Source: Spisula solida (taxonomy: Eukaryota; Mollusca; Bivalvia; Venerida; Mactridae). Taken from it: a DNA stretch of 64,000 nt. The first letter of the stretch is position 1; the number at the start of each line of letters is the position of its first letter. The notes below the pieces were generated by a model, which did no database searches, was not told the origin of the DNA, and was given only the letters and a program-made list of their open reading frames with translations. Positions 17,101 to 28,270 of this stretch are shown here, in pieces. A program made the translations under genes and the position numbers. Location: positions 51,920,734-51,984,733 of the forward strand of contig OX365946.1 of assembly GCA_947247005.1 (NCBI GenBank), written 5' to 3'.

Positions 17101-20100
17101 CCGACAATGCCAGACATACAAGTGGATCTCCAAGGAGTTATCAAGTTACTCAAACAACTCAATCCGAACAAAGCTACTGGTCCTGACATGCTGCCAGCAA
17201 GAATTCTAAAAGAATGTGCAGAACAATGTGCACCATACTTAACATTAATCTACAATAAATACCTAATCAACAACGAAATACCAGATGTGTGGAAAACTGC
17301 AATTGTCCCAGCAATATTCAAGAAGGGAGATCACTGTAAGGCTAGTAACTACCGACCAGTGTCGCTTACCTGCATATCCTGTAAGATCATGGAACACATC
17401 ATCGTTAGCAACATGACGAGACACTTCGATGAACATAGCATCTTGACTGACAGCCAGCATGGTTTCAGGAGGAGGAGAAGTTGTGAGACTCAGCTGATCA
17501 CCCTTGTAGACGAACTAATGTCAGGTATGGACAAAGGAAAACAACATGACCTTGCCATCTTAGACTTTTCAAAAGCCTTTGACTAAGTCCCACACAAGCG
17601 CCAACTTGCAAAGTTGGACCACTACGGGATCCGGGGAAATGCCATCAATTGGATCAGGTCTTCCTCAGAAATAGAACACAAAGAGTGGTTGTAGATGGTG
17701 CAATGTCCAACACAGCCCCAGTGGTCAGTGGTGTGCCCCAGGGTAGCGTCCTCGGCCCTATCCTGTTCCTGGCAAAACCTACAGATATTAAATGAAGCAG
17801 TATAGTCTAACGCCTATTTCTCGCTTGTAAGACCACAGCTCGAGTACTGTGCCACAATATGGAATCCCCATACAAAGAGCCATACCAACCAGGTAGAGAT
17901 GGTGCAAAGGAGAGCTGCAAGGTATGCAACTAACCGCTACCATAACACCAGCAGCGTTAGTGACATGCTAAGCCATCTGAATTGGGAGACACTGGAGAGT
18001 AGAAGGAAGAAGGCACCAACCTTCAGCCAACTTATCCTACTATAACAACTCGTTCTTTCCAAGAACAACATCATCTTGGAACAAATTGCCTGCACTAATA
18101 GCAGAGGCCCCTGACTTGGTATCTTTCAAGGGGGGTTTGTCTACCCTTCATATCTAATAAGGCCCGGGTAAATCTGCCCGGGTCAGCTGCAAGTTAATCA
18201 TCGATGACTCCCAGGGCTGTGTCGGCCGTGGCTACTATAACCGGAGAGGTCTGGGATGAGGAAGACGAAAACGCAGCTGCCGAACACTATCATACACTTA
18301 CTCTTATCTTTGATTCATCCCACTTTTCTTCTTACTTTCCTATTTATTTCACAACTTTTTCTCTATTTAGAAACCACCCGTCGCTAAATGGTCAAGTGTG
18401 ACCGCATCGACGTATCATGTAGATGTAGATGTCAAAGCGCAATTGTCTAGGGGAAAATAGCAACTGATGTCACATGATACATAGTCTTGTTTAATCTTTT
18501 CAGAATGATTTTGAATAGAAATAAGGTTGAAATTTGATTTTATAATGATGCTGACATCTTAAGGATAAAAAACAAACAACTATATTTCGCGATTTTGTCA
18601 TGTCATTCGTTGTAGGATTTGGTGTGCTATTCGTTTTATGATTGTGTATGGGACCGTTACTCTAGCCACTTCCATCACTGTATTCATATGCAAAATGCCC
18701 ACCAGCAATCTATTGGATGAATGAACAATAAAAACTTGCCATTCACCAATAGCTAGCTGATAGTACTAATCCCTTGGTATTATGTTGTTCGTCCATCAGA
18801 GTAAGATGAGGACCATGACTTCCTTCTATGCAGTTGACTGGGTTCTGTGCGTCCGGAGATGGCTGATGAGTCTGATCATTGGCACGGAAATATCGGTTAC
18901 AGGTGTGACACTTGTGTTCAGTAGATGGGTCTGTTGAGGTGCTGGCTGATCTGGCTTTGCGGATGGCACGTTTCTCTTTCGCAGTCTGTAGGTGTGATTG
19001 TTCTGAGCTCTTTGATCCAACACTAATGAGTGAGGACGATCAAGAGCAGAGATTTCCCAGTTTCCCCAATCGATGTTAAGTGCTTTGAGGGCAGATTTGA
19101 GGTTGTCCTTAAGTCTTTTCCTCTGCCCACCTACAGCTCTCCTTCCAGACGTTAGCTCACCATAGAGAAGCTGTTTTGGGATCCTAGTGTCAGGCATCCT
19201 GTACACATGTCCAGCCCATCGTAGTTGACTCTTTTGAAGAAGTGTATGGTAGGTGTGCTCTTTCCAATACTCCTGTGTCAGGAACTTTGTCCCTCCAGCT
19301 GATTTAAGGATCTTGCTAAGGCTAGTTGTGTGAAAGTGCTGAAGTTTGCGGTAGGACCTGGACTATTACTCGGTTAATCGGATACGATTCGATTGCAAGG
19401 TGAAACCGGTTTCAATTTTGCAAAATCGCTAATCGTTCTAAAACAATACACACCCTACAATGCCGTTAAATTGCATGTTACTGCATGCATACAATATATT
19501 TTTGATAACAATATGCCTGAATGTGTAGATCAACACATAAGCAAGCAAACTAGCTGGGTGTGTTATGGTAACATGTGATACATTATTCCATATTTAACAT
19601 AACAATCTTATTTTGGTATTGTATACCTCGAATGATAAAATAAACACATATGAATTCTGCTGCTGAAAGTACCTGGATATGGTCCTTAAAACATAATTTT
19701 CAATATGACGGCCAATTAACCGGTTCGATTCGATTCATACCATAGATTAACCGATTTCAAAATATTGAAATCGTCCCATTTCTAGTTTGCGGGTATGTCT
19801 TCTATACACAGTCCATGTTTCACATGCATATAGGAGAGTGGCTTTATAAACTTTGAGTTTTGTTGCTTGTGAGATGCCTCTTCTTTCCCAGACAGTAGGG
19901 CGCAATCTTCCGAACGCTGCACTGGCTTTGGCAATTCTTTTGTATTATATACTAACATAATCTCTCCTATTAGCCAACAATGTTTGGTCTTTGACTGATC
20001 CATCTACAGTAGCTTTGATGTGTCATAGGAACATTATTTATATATATATCATGTACGCACATGTAAATATAACATGTGCAATTTTTACCATCAAAATATA

Positions 20101-21640
20101 GATATTATAAAAATGCCATAAATATCTTAGTATAAATGAGAAACTGCCTAGTTTCAGCTCATATCAGATATCATATTTATTATACCCCCGCACAACGAGT
20201 TGTAAGGGGGGTATACTGGATTCAGCTTGTCCGTCCGTCTTTCTGTCCGTAGACGCATTCTTGTGGACTCCAACAGTTTTGGCAGGATTTCGCTCAAACT
20301 TTCACAGATGAACAACCTCAACATATAGATGTGCATGAAGAAAGGAATTTGCGCTGCGGTGAATTTTGGCAGAGTTATGGCCCTTTGCCGGTGGGGGTAT
20401 ATTAGTCTGCCAAATGGCGACAACTCTAGTTGCGATTGTTTTACCATCAATTCTTCTGATGAAGTACATAATGCTTGTACCAAACTGGTCATGTTAGATG
20501 TTAAACCCACAGCAGACCATGGCTCCTTGGTCTTACATCAGTCACAATTTCTTTGGACCCCTATTTTAATTTGAATAGAACTTAGCGATTGTGCAATGCA
20601 ACCTTGAACATGATATGTTTAGTGTTGTCTTTTCTTACATTACAGAGGAAGTCTTGAACACAATATGTTTAGTGTTGTTTTTCTAACATTACAGAGGAAG
20701 CAGTATATAAGAATGGCCAAAGTGTTTCCCATGATTGCATTCACTGGGTGGAAACCTAATGCTCACATTTATAGAAAAGTCATTGCTTCAGTGGAAGTAA
20801 CATGTGGCACGATTCTTGTACTCATTCCAGGTGAAGTATAAACTACATGTATAGTCAAATTATAGAAATATATTATTAATTAATAATTATTAATAAATTA
20901 ACAAAAAACAAATTATGGATGAAGAGACTGTGACAGTGACAGTTAAAATAATGTGTTATTGATACTGTATGCAAAATATTATACTATTGATATGCTTTTA
21001 AAGTTGACATAAAAGTAGATCATAATGATAATTGGTTTGTCAATTATGTTATCTGCAAAAATACTTAATTATTTATTATTATTATTGTGTCAAGAAGTGC
21101 ATTTCCAGAGGTTAAGTTCAAATTGGCACTGGCTTGAAAAAATACTGTTCATGTTTGAGAACTCAATTGAATGCCAATGGTTTTTGGTCCTTTGGTCTCG
21201 ATTGCCATGGGTTGATGTTTGCTTATTGGTACATTTGAACTTAGTTCAAAGGTCAGTGTAATCTCATTTTCTGAAGAAGTTTCATGCACTCTTCTTGTCA
21301 TCACAGATAATTACTTATTTATATAACTTATAGGGAGACCATCAAGTCAAATTCATTGTTCAATTGTCATCTGTTTTCAGGACCCCTGAAGATTGTAGCA
21401 AACATAATGATGATACTGTTGTATGCCAATGACATTTTAGCTCATGCACAAATCAAGGATGGCCTGCAGAGGATGAGCTTACCTATAGTGTTTATACTGC
21501 TCCTCTCGTGTAGGCTGTTGATTTATTATCAGGAGATTCAGAGAGCCAAGAAGGAACTTAAAGAAAAATTGGAGAAAGAAAATCAATCAAATGATGTACA
21601 AAATTCTCAACCTACTGCAGAAGAAAAGAAAACTCAATAA
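13994..21640 (+). CDS. TMEM35A: TMEM35/NACHO-type nicotinic receptor chaperone (3 coding exons)
   Basis: Exons 13994-14107, 20695-20830 and 21381-21640 join in phase into 169 residues; human TMEM35A (NACHO) is 167. NACHO is an ER-resident four-pass membrane protein that promotes folding and assembly of nicotinic acetylcholine receptors. Hydrophobic segments lie near residues 6-26, 67-83, 88-104 and 116-133. Recognisable family tracts are [29 protein letters not shown] and LLLSCRLLI. The tail (about 140-169) is charged and rich in Lys, Glu and Gln. There are two adjacent possible starts (13994 and 13997); the second gives MASF, matching the human MASP start. Intron 1 is 6.6 kb and loaded with transposons. 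Invertebrates usually carry one TMEM35-type gene, so the symbol marks the family, not a one-to-one vertebrate paralogue. Confidence 0.95.
14365..16242. mobile_element. Inner inverted-repeat element with ~106-bp TIRs
   Basis: The ends (GGCAGTGGCTAGCCGTCCGG and its complement) are flanked by TTTTATAAA on both sides, a likely 9-bp target duplication (14356-14364, 16243-16251). Each TIR carries two tandem copies of a 36-bp unit around GTCCGGCGCCGGAC. No transposase ORF recognised. Confidence 0.8.
15215..16126. mobile_element. Innermost foldback element with ~200-bp arms
   Basis: Left arm 15215-15411 and right arm 15915-16126 are inverted copies (for example cattggctagataaccgtca). The same short reading frame end ([19 protein letters not shown]...) is readable from both arms in opposite directions, as expected of inverted DNA. 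Confidence 0.7.
16912..18170 (+). pseudogene. Non-LTR retrotransposon reverse transcriptase, broken
   Basis: 17026-17586 gives RT motifs: [56 protein letters not shown] and [11 protein letters not shown], then an in-frame stop. Reading continues with frameshifts to VVDGAMSN and [15 protein letters not shown] (17690-17770). The region that should hold the catalytic YADD box is deleted, and 17815-18150 resumes at [14 protein letters not shown]. Jockey/CR1-like style. Dead copy. Confidence 0.85.
18826..20020 (-). pseudogene. LINE ORF2 C-terminal remnant split by a hAT-like insertion
   Basis: Minus-strand reading gives [20 protein letters not shown] at ~19900-19790, continues after the insertion with [20 protein letters not shown] and [19 protein letters not shown], and ends in a region with RKRNVPSAK near 18960. 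This is the C-terminal end typical of LINE endonuclease/reverse-transcriptase ORFs. Interrupted by 19352-19784. Confidence 0.8.
19352..19784. mobile_element. hAT-like MITE with 8-bp target duplication
   Basis: Flanked by GTTTGCGG on both sides (19344-19351, 19785-19792). Ends are TAGGACCTGGAC and, reversed, TAGAAATGGGAC; subterminal ccggtt-ga-tcgatt tracts are inverted. Eight-base duplications and TAG.. ends fit hAT superfamily. 433 bp, no transposase. Confidence 0.85.
20180..20440 (+). mobile_element. Dispersed element with GTCCGTCCG tract and GGGGGTATA motifs
   Basis: tacccccgcacaacgagttg / gggggtatactgg, then cttgtccgtccgtctttctg, and an end with a GCC-AAAT-GGC hairpin followed by gacaactctagtt. 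Fits a small non-autonomous Helitron-like element. Confidence 0.45.
20602..20700 (+). repeat. 49-bp tandem duplication including a splice acceptor
   Basis: Two adjacent copies of cttgaacatgatatgtttag..ttacagaggaag. The second copy ends in the first six bases of NACHO exon 2; the first copy supplies a decoy acceptor at 20645. Confidence 0.9.
20695..20830 (+). CDS. TMEM35A: NACHO coding exon 2
   Basis: 45 codons plus one base, starting [12 protein letters not shown] after acceptor aacattacag and ending at CCAG|gtgaag. A near-identical acceptor with the first exon bases lies 49 bp upstream (see findings); only the downstream one keeps the frame open. Confidence 0.94.
21381..21640 (+). CDS. TMEM35A: NACHO coding exon 3 (last)
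   Basis: Starts after ctgttttcag in phase 1, encodes membrane segments 3 and 4 and the charged tail, and stops with TAA at 21638-21640. Confidence 0.95.
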
Positions 21641-21756
21641 TGAAAAATTTATTCTTAAAACTTTTTAACAGAGGTTATGTCTCAGTGTAAGAAATCTTTG
21701 ATGTTGTTAATCTTGTTTTACGAAGGATGAAATGTATATTAGATATGGGTACTTCT

Positions 21757-21964
21757 CAGGCGTTCCATTTGACTCCAAATAGGGGTTTTGACCCTTGAAA
21801 TTTCCAAAAAGCCACTTACAATGATAGTAACATTTTGACCCTCAAGATTTTGATTTGAAAGGTCATTTTCTCTAAAAATCTTGGGTATTTTGCTTATAAA
21901 ATCGTAAAATTTAGTCAAAAGTATCAAAATAACACTTCAGATTTAGAAGCTTGTGGAACCCCTG
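21757..21964. mobile_element. MITE-like element, GGGGTTCCA family (copy 1)
   Basis: Ends caggcgttccatttgact and gcttgtggaacccctg are inverted. Internal tttgacccttgaaa, ggtcattttctctaaaaatc and aaatttagtcaaaagtatca recur at 39036-39215, 53160-53358 and weakly at 63585-63760. Confidence 0.7.
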
Positions 21965-22466
21965 CTTCTGTTGGGGGAGGGGGGGGGGGTCATCAAGATT
22001 TCATGTGTCATCATGAACCTCCTAACCTCATGTTATTATTTGAAACTTCACAGTCTGTGAATGTCTTCTACATGTAAAAATAGAAAACAATTGAGGCTGT
22101 TAAAAGTGTTAAGATTACATTGTACAGTTATATTGACTTGACCCTAACCTTTATATAGACAAGATATCAGCTTGTAGAAAGTCCAGGATCAGGTATAAAT
22201 CCCTGCTCTATATTAAATTATTCATAAAAAAAATCAATCATGCATACTTGATATCCTTGTATCCAGGGGAATATGCAATTCGTGAGTAAATGAACAGAAA
22301 CTGTAGATATATTTATTGTTACTACATGTAGCTCAATTAATAGGTACAGGTAATTTATTGTAAGTTACATTATCATATATTGCCTTGGTGATTTATCTGA
22401 CATCAGTAATGTAAACATGACCTTGGTTGGATCAATGGTTCCCTGATTATTTTACCATCAACTGTA

Positions 22467-22826
22467 GGGGTGTCAATTTTCCTGACTTGAATTCTGGATT
22501 TATCATTCCTGAAAGAGCAATGGCATCTGACCAAAATAAAAGTATCTCAAGAAATTGCAAAAAGATTATATTAAGTCAGACAGGGAAGGCAGCACTCAAC
22601 TTAACCAGCCGAGCACAGAAAACATTAAAAACACACCAAGCACAATGCCCAACTAAACAAGCGCAGATCCGCCAGTTATGGTAAATTTAATCTGATCTGA
22701 AATCTTGTCTTTAATGCAAACTGAGTTAATTATGGAAACAATGTCTTTGAATGCCTCGTGTTTGGCAAAAATGGTTTGTCTCATATGATTTTCCTGATTT
22801 TTAATTTTGCCTGTTGACACCCCTGC
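22467..22826. mobile_element. MITE-like element with AGGGGTGTCAA ends
   Basis: aggggtgtcaattttcctga at the left and ttgacacccct at the right. The interior (gcagcactcaacttaacc, cgagcacagaaaacat) also appears, without ends, at 32795-32900. Confidence 0.65.
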
Positions 22827-23803
22827 TTGAACTTGAATAATTTAAATGTTGTAGAATTGTTCATCGATTAAATCATTCTTGAAGGTGTTTGATACAATTA
22901 TCTGATGTGTATTTTAACTAATGTATTAATGTGTGTTGTCTGTTTGTTGTTTGGAATGATTGTACAATGTTAGTTTATTTGTACTTTACAGAATATTGCT
23001 GTTTGTTTTGTTCAGAAATTACACATAAGACCTTATTTGAAGTATTGTGCTAAAACATAATTGTATAAATTACATAAATACTTCATTTTAGCCCAGTACT
23101 TCCAACTGAGGATTTGTATAGTTTGAACAAATTAACCTGGTCCTCGTATCTTCTCTTAGCATAATTTAACAGTTGATTTCTTGCGTATAATTTAATTTTA
23201 GCCGAATATCACAATTGTGTATGAGGTGTACTTAAAACTTTTTCTTGGAAATTGATATATTGTATACAAGAAGCTCATAATAAATTCTTACATAAAGGTT
23301 GAGGAGCAGGTTAACTTGTTGATACTGAAATTGATACATTTAACTTAGATGAATCATAATTATGTTGCTACATAGCACAATCCTTCTCTAGATAGTATGT
23401 TTTAATTTGTCTGTATATTTGGTTGGTACAGGATAGTCAGAAGTGGAATGGTCTGTCATATTCATTTAATTGAATTTAGAGATCAATTAAATGTATAATA
23501 CCATCATAATCTCTAATCAAACAGCTACTGGTATCAATTATTCATGAGCTATTGATTAACGACTGGGTTTTAGTACAGTCAATTGTGATCAATTGTTTAA
23601 ATAACCCGCAGATCCATTTAGGCATTTTACTGTGTTTGTTTAGGTCAATATTTCTAGTGAATACTATGAGTTGAATTGGAACAATTGCACCTAGGGAAAA
23701 TGGTGTACTTAGTACTGTGTTTACTCATTTTATGTGTGCATTATTAGATAAATGAAACACTGAAATCTGTTGGAACATTCACCATGTTCATGTCCCATTG
23801 CAC

Positions 23804-24196
23804 TAGAGCTGTCATTGATACGACCCGAGCCATATTGACGATTTAAATATATCAGAAGACAAGCATCGGCGATACATTGATATATTAATTTACACATATA
23901 GACGACCAAGAAACAGGCCCTTCAGTCATGATTTCCTTTTTAGCCATTCTACACTGTATATTTTGGGTATTGATTCAGCTTTTGATAATAGCACCTTTGG
24001 TTTGAGTTTAAACTTGACTGTTTTCAATTTGTGAACTTCCATTTTAACAAAGAAACTGTTTTGTGCTGGAAAATGAGTATTTTTGGTGGTTCCATTCATT
24101 TACCTATGTATCTATATTTAAAAATGTGAATCAATAATCGATCCAATAATAAATATCATCGATACATCGATATCGCTTCTATCAATGACAGCTCTA
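23804..24196. mobile_element. hAT-like MITE with perfect 8-bp target duplication
   Basis: TAGAGCTGTCATTGATA ends are perfectly inverted, flanked by CATTGCAC on both sides (23796-23803, 24197-24204). 393 bp, interior with cgatacatcgatatc-type tracts, no transposase. Confidence 0.92.
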
Positions 24197-24256
24197 CATT
24201 GCACCATTATTCTGTTTGAGACATGTTTTAAATATATCTGATTTTCGAAATTGGAG

Positions 24257-24457
24257 TACTGTAAACCTAGAAATTATTTCGCGTAATTTAGTTTAGAGTG
24301 GTAGAATTTCGCGAAACTAAGTTGCCGCAAAAGTGCTAAAAACATTAATATGGACATTGCAAGACACTTAAAAACGCGAAAGTTTGTAGTCACGAATATG
24401 CCGACGATCAGCAAAATGCGAAAGTTAGTATTCACGAAAGTAAATTGGTTTACAGTA
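24257..24457. mobile_element. Small MITE with TACTGTAAACC ends (copy 1)
   Basis: TACTGTAAACC / GGTTTACAGTA ends; interior gccgacgatcagcaaaatgc and gtgctaaaaacatt shared with copy 2. TA at both tips is compatible with Tc1/mariner-type insertion. Confidence 0.85.
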
Positions 24458-24814
24458 CATTTATTTGAATTCATAGTATTTCTGCAGTAGTTTTGATCCC
24501 TGGCATAATTGCAATTGTATTGAGTGTATGAAAGAATAAACAGGACTGGTGTAATATAAAAATGATCTCTACAATGCAGAAACATATTTGATCTCACTCT
24601 CATCCAGTAGAACCCATAAACAGTCATCTAATGTGATTTCTTAGCTGAATACTTGTCCAAATATGTCTGCATTGTACAGAATAATGTGAAATAACCTAGT
24701 ATTATTATAGTTTGAACCGTGCAATATCCAATGCATAATTATTGTATCTTTCATTGCATAATCATGTTACTGTACTGGTTTATATAGGATTTATCAACAT
24801 ATCTGGTCCCGATC

Positions 24815-25058
24815 TCCTGAAGCATCTCAAGTTGAAATTTCTTCTCAAAATGAGATTTTTCTGAAATTAATTTACTCAATTTGAGATAAATCTAAAGTTA
24901 AAGGTCTCAAACTTTTACTGTAATTAACTCAGAATAATGTTTCTGTTTTTTATGGCAATTTTGAGTCCAGAAACCCTTTGAAATTTACATTGAGACACAG
25001 GACAATATTTGAGATGAGATTTAGCTCAGATGGAGATGCTTCTAGAGATGGGCCCCTA
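24815..25058. mobile_element. MITE-like element, CCTGAAGCATCTCA family (copy 1)
   Basis: tcctgaagcatctcaagttg and gagatgcttctagaga are inverted ends; internal actcagaataatgtttctg and caatatttgagatgagat are shared with 51279-51512. Confidence 0.7.
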
Positions 25059-25332
25059 TGGATAGTGCTTCATGTTTGGCTTATGAAATTGTTTTAATTA
25101 GATTGTTTTCCTTCTCTGTACATTTCCATTGGTATTGTATATACTTAGTAATTGTAACCAGCCTTTTAATAATTTGGCACAATATTGGAACTCAAACATA
25201 AACACATTTAACATCATGTAAATCATAAAATGATTACATTGATTAAGTGTATAGCAGTATTTGATTTAATGTTTGTAGTGTACATGTTGTGTGTGATAGG
25301 ATGAATTGTGTTGACCTACCTTTGTGTGTATG

Positions 25333-25542
25333 ATGTAAACCCAGAAGTTATTTTGCGCAATTTAATTTAGTGAAGTTCGTGAGTGGTAGAATTTTGTGAA
25401 ATTAAGTTGCCGGGAAAGTGCTAAAAACATTTATATTGACAGAGCGGGAAACCTTAAAACGCGAACATTTGTAGTCGTGAATATGCCGACAATCAGCAAA
25501 ACGCGAAAGTTAGTATTTGTGAAAGTAAATTGGTTTACAGTA
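25333..25542. mobile_element. Small MITE with TGTAAACC ends (copy 2)
   Basis: Same family and orientation as 24257-24457, about 1.1 kb away; right end intact (aaattggtttacagta), left end slightly changed (gatgtaaaccc). Confidence 0.85.
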
Positions 25543-25599
25543 GTAAATGTTTTATGATGATTGGATGTGTAATACTTAACTTACTCATATACGGTATTA

Positions 25600-25802
25600 A
25601 TCCTGTTACACCACTTTTCAGTTCTGTCAGAGACTTGTTTTGTTTTCACATGGCTCTGACAGAACTGAAAACTGTTGTTACTGAACTCAGGATACATGAC
25701 ATCTGAGTTCCGTCTGAGCGTTACATTGGTTTCCAGTTCCATTAGAGCCATACGGTAACCAAACAGTTCTCTTGACGGAACTAAGAAGCAGTGTATCAGG
25801 AT
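25600..25802. mobile_element. MITE made of nested hairpins
   Basis: Ends ATCCTGTTACACC / GTGTATCAGGAT are inverted. The left half contains a perfect 18-bp stem (ttttcagttctgtcagag with its complement at 25655-25672); the right half repeats gttcc-tc.gag motifs around it. Confidence 0.75.
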
Positions 25803-26984
25803 ATATAGCGTGTCACTTTGCTGTTGTATTTATTGTGATTACATATTTCTATCACAAAATAAACAAATCAGTTTGGCTTTTACATCAGTTATAATCATTT
25901 GAAGCCTCGAAATTCATTTACATTATTCAGATATGAGAGTAGATGTAGTTAAACTGTGCACACCTTGTCCATACTGGTTTTTAGAAAATCATTGGTTGAT
26001 ACCTGTATGACATCTGTAACATTAATAACAAGTTTCAAGTTTTATTAGCAAAATCAGACTTGAGATGTGCATGTTTACTCACTTTTTAAAGTTTTTGAGT
26101 GTACATTAAAGACTAAAGTTGTGATTCTAGGCCTTGTTGGACAAGCAGGTGTAGAGGTACATGCATTCGTTCCCATGAGTAATCAAAGAGAACTACATTT
26201 ATAACTCTAGTGTGATAAATTGCAGTAAAAAAAACAAACACAATATCATATTGCCTACTATATTTTTATTATGGATTAAAATCATGGACCGTAACATTTG
26301 CCTTTGAAAGCATTCAAACATTTTGCACACCATATAAAGTTTGCATGCTCCTTAATATTAAGAAACGATAAATATATCGGAATTTATGTTTATTTTGCGC
26401 AATTTATAGCGTTTGAGTTATACTTTATATTTTTCACTTGGTACGACACCAAGGTCAGTAATATACGACTATCATGCCATACCAGCTTTTCCTCTATGTT
26501 TATCTATATGTTGTTCTAGTTGTCCACACTTAGCTTATGATGGAATGTATGTTTAGTAATACGTAAGAATGTGATGTTATTACATCTGTTGATTATATTA
26601 AGTTGTTAGTTCTAGATAAATTATTAGTGATTAAAATGACGCTTTATAAGGAAATGAAATGACATTATTAATTCTTTATTGCAATCAGTAAGTTTGAAAA
26701 GAATTGCTTGGTCACTGTGGAATAATGTAATAATGTGGAATAATGTACCCATTGCATAAACCTTCACTCGTTCCCTGTTCTAAGTCACAAAAAGTATTAA
26801 TGATGCTACTTAATTTTACTAGCAATGTCCAGTGTCAATTATACCACAGAATTTCACAATGTTTATATTAGTCAGATGTTCCTCGCTTTTGTAGAAGTCA
26901 AGAAACGCATCAAAATCAAATTAAAGATTTCCTTTGAAACAAAAATTGGTATCTTTGACTGACCATCTAACATTTCCACTGCCT

Positions 26985-27045
26985 TGATAGTATAGTGGTA
27001 GAACGCTCTCTTCATGTATTGGAGGTTCTTGATTGCTCCATGGCA
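26985..27045 (+). repeat. Decayed tRNA-derived fragment
   Basis: ccttgatagtatagtggtag is the start of a tRNA-Asp/Gly-like head, and gaggttcttgattgctcc a poor B-box. Not a working tRNA. Confidence 0.3.
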
Positions 27046-27949
27046 GTGTCTTACCAAAAACAAGATAAAAAAGGTGCCAATGTTACTATTGCTTGAAGGC
27101 AAACTGGCTTCTCTTTTGTCATACCCTGGTTGCTATGATTACCACAAAGAATGATTGGCATCCTCATACATCGGTGGTTAGTCAAGTCCCCACACACCTA
27201 TGATTCTCGTGTCAGAAGACTACACTGCTGGACGAGAATGGGAATGAGGTCAGTGATCGCTAAGTTGTACTTATTTCACAATTAACAATATAAAATAAAC
27301 AGATATAAACTAAACCATCGCACAGTTTGTCAATTTTAATATGGGCAGGCTTTAGATTTAAATCTACAAAAATGGTTATCTCTGTTATTTATGTGTGTTT
27401 GATACAAATGGATGCATATCATAAGAGATTATCTCTCTTCTTTACTCTTTTATAAATTACTCCCCTATGTTTATTCGCTATGAGTATAAATTATGATATT
27501 AAATAAACAAAGGGAGGTAAGTTTTAAAAATGTAAAAAGGGAGACAATCTCCTGTGGGATGAAAATACTATTTATTTTTATTCTGTATGTTTACAGAAAC
27601 TATGGTAGTTTAGAATTTTATTTTAGTTCCTTTCCTTATTTTGTGTTTTTGAAGGTTAAGTTCATGTGTGGAATTTATGTAGAATCTCATTTATATGTTT
27701 GTAACTTTATTTCATGCAAAATTTTACACTGGGTGAAATAAAATGTAGGTCTTTGTATAAAGTTAATGTTTCTTTTTATTTTGTCTTGAATATTCACGTA
27801 ATATGCCAGTATTGATGCAATAAAAGCTTAACATCATCCAGGCCCCATGATTATAAAGCTTTTTTCATGCTCAACACAATTCTGTGCTCAAACTTGAAAT
27901 GTTTCTAACTGTAAAATGTCTCATTATTTTCTGAAAGTTTAGTACTTGG

Positions 27950-28270
27950 ATAGACTTGAAGAAAGCAGAGCAAAATAAAAGCTTTGTAGTCCTGGGGCCA
28001 GGATTATGGTGGCACATGGTTTAGTAGGTAACCGTCTTGGCTACAGATATAGAGTTCCCTGGTTCAAATCTTGGCTGGGACACGTTTTCACTTCTGGAAT
28101 TTTTTCAGAGATTCCTAGTACCAACTAAAGATAAACTGGCTGGTAACCAAGTTGTAATTTTGTGTGTATGGGTGCTATGCACGGGACAAGAACCAAGAAG
28201 TCTAATCAGGAAGAGCTATGTTATCGCAACCAGATTTGTTGTATGATGCGACTGTCTCTTCCCTCGAAGT
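27950..28270 (+). mobile_element. tRNA-like SINE candidate
   Basis: tggtttagtaggtaaccgtc resembles an A-box and ccctggttcaaatcttgg a B-box about 40 bp on, followed by an unrelated body to tagaggccc. Too diverged for a functional tRNA. Confidence 0.45.

Larger units (their letters stand above)
14251..18673. mobile_element. Outer inverted-repeat element in NACHO intron 1
   Basis: GGAAGTGGCTAGAGT(T/A)ACGG at 14251 is repeated in reverse at 18650-18673 (one mismatch in 24). Flanks atcaccata and atcactgta could be a diverged 9-bp target duplication. It encloses another inverted-repeat element and a LINE remnant; no transposase recognised. Confidence 0.55.

Noticed and set aside
17026..17586. Active reverse transcriptase
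   Set aside because: An in-frame stop right after FSKAFD, further frameshifts and loss of the YADD region mark it as dead.
18826..19206. Independent 126-codon gene on the minus strand
   Set aside because: It is the C-terminal end of a LINE ORF2 remnant, continuing upstream past a transposon insertion.
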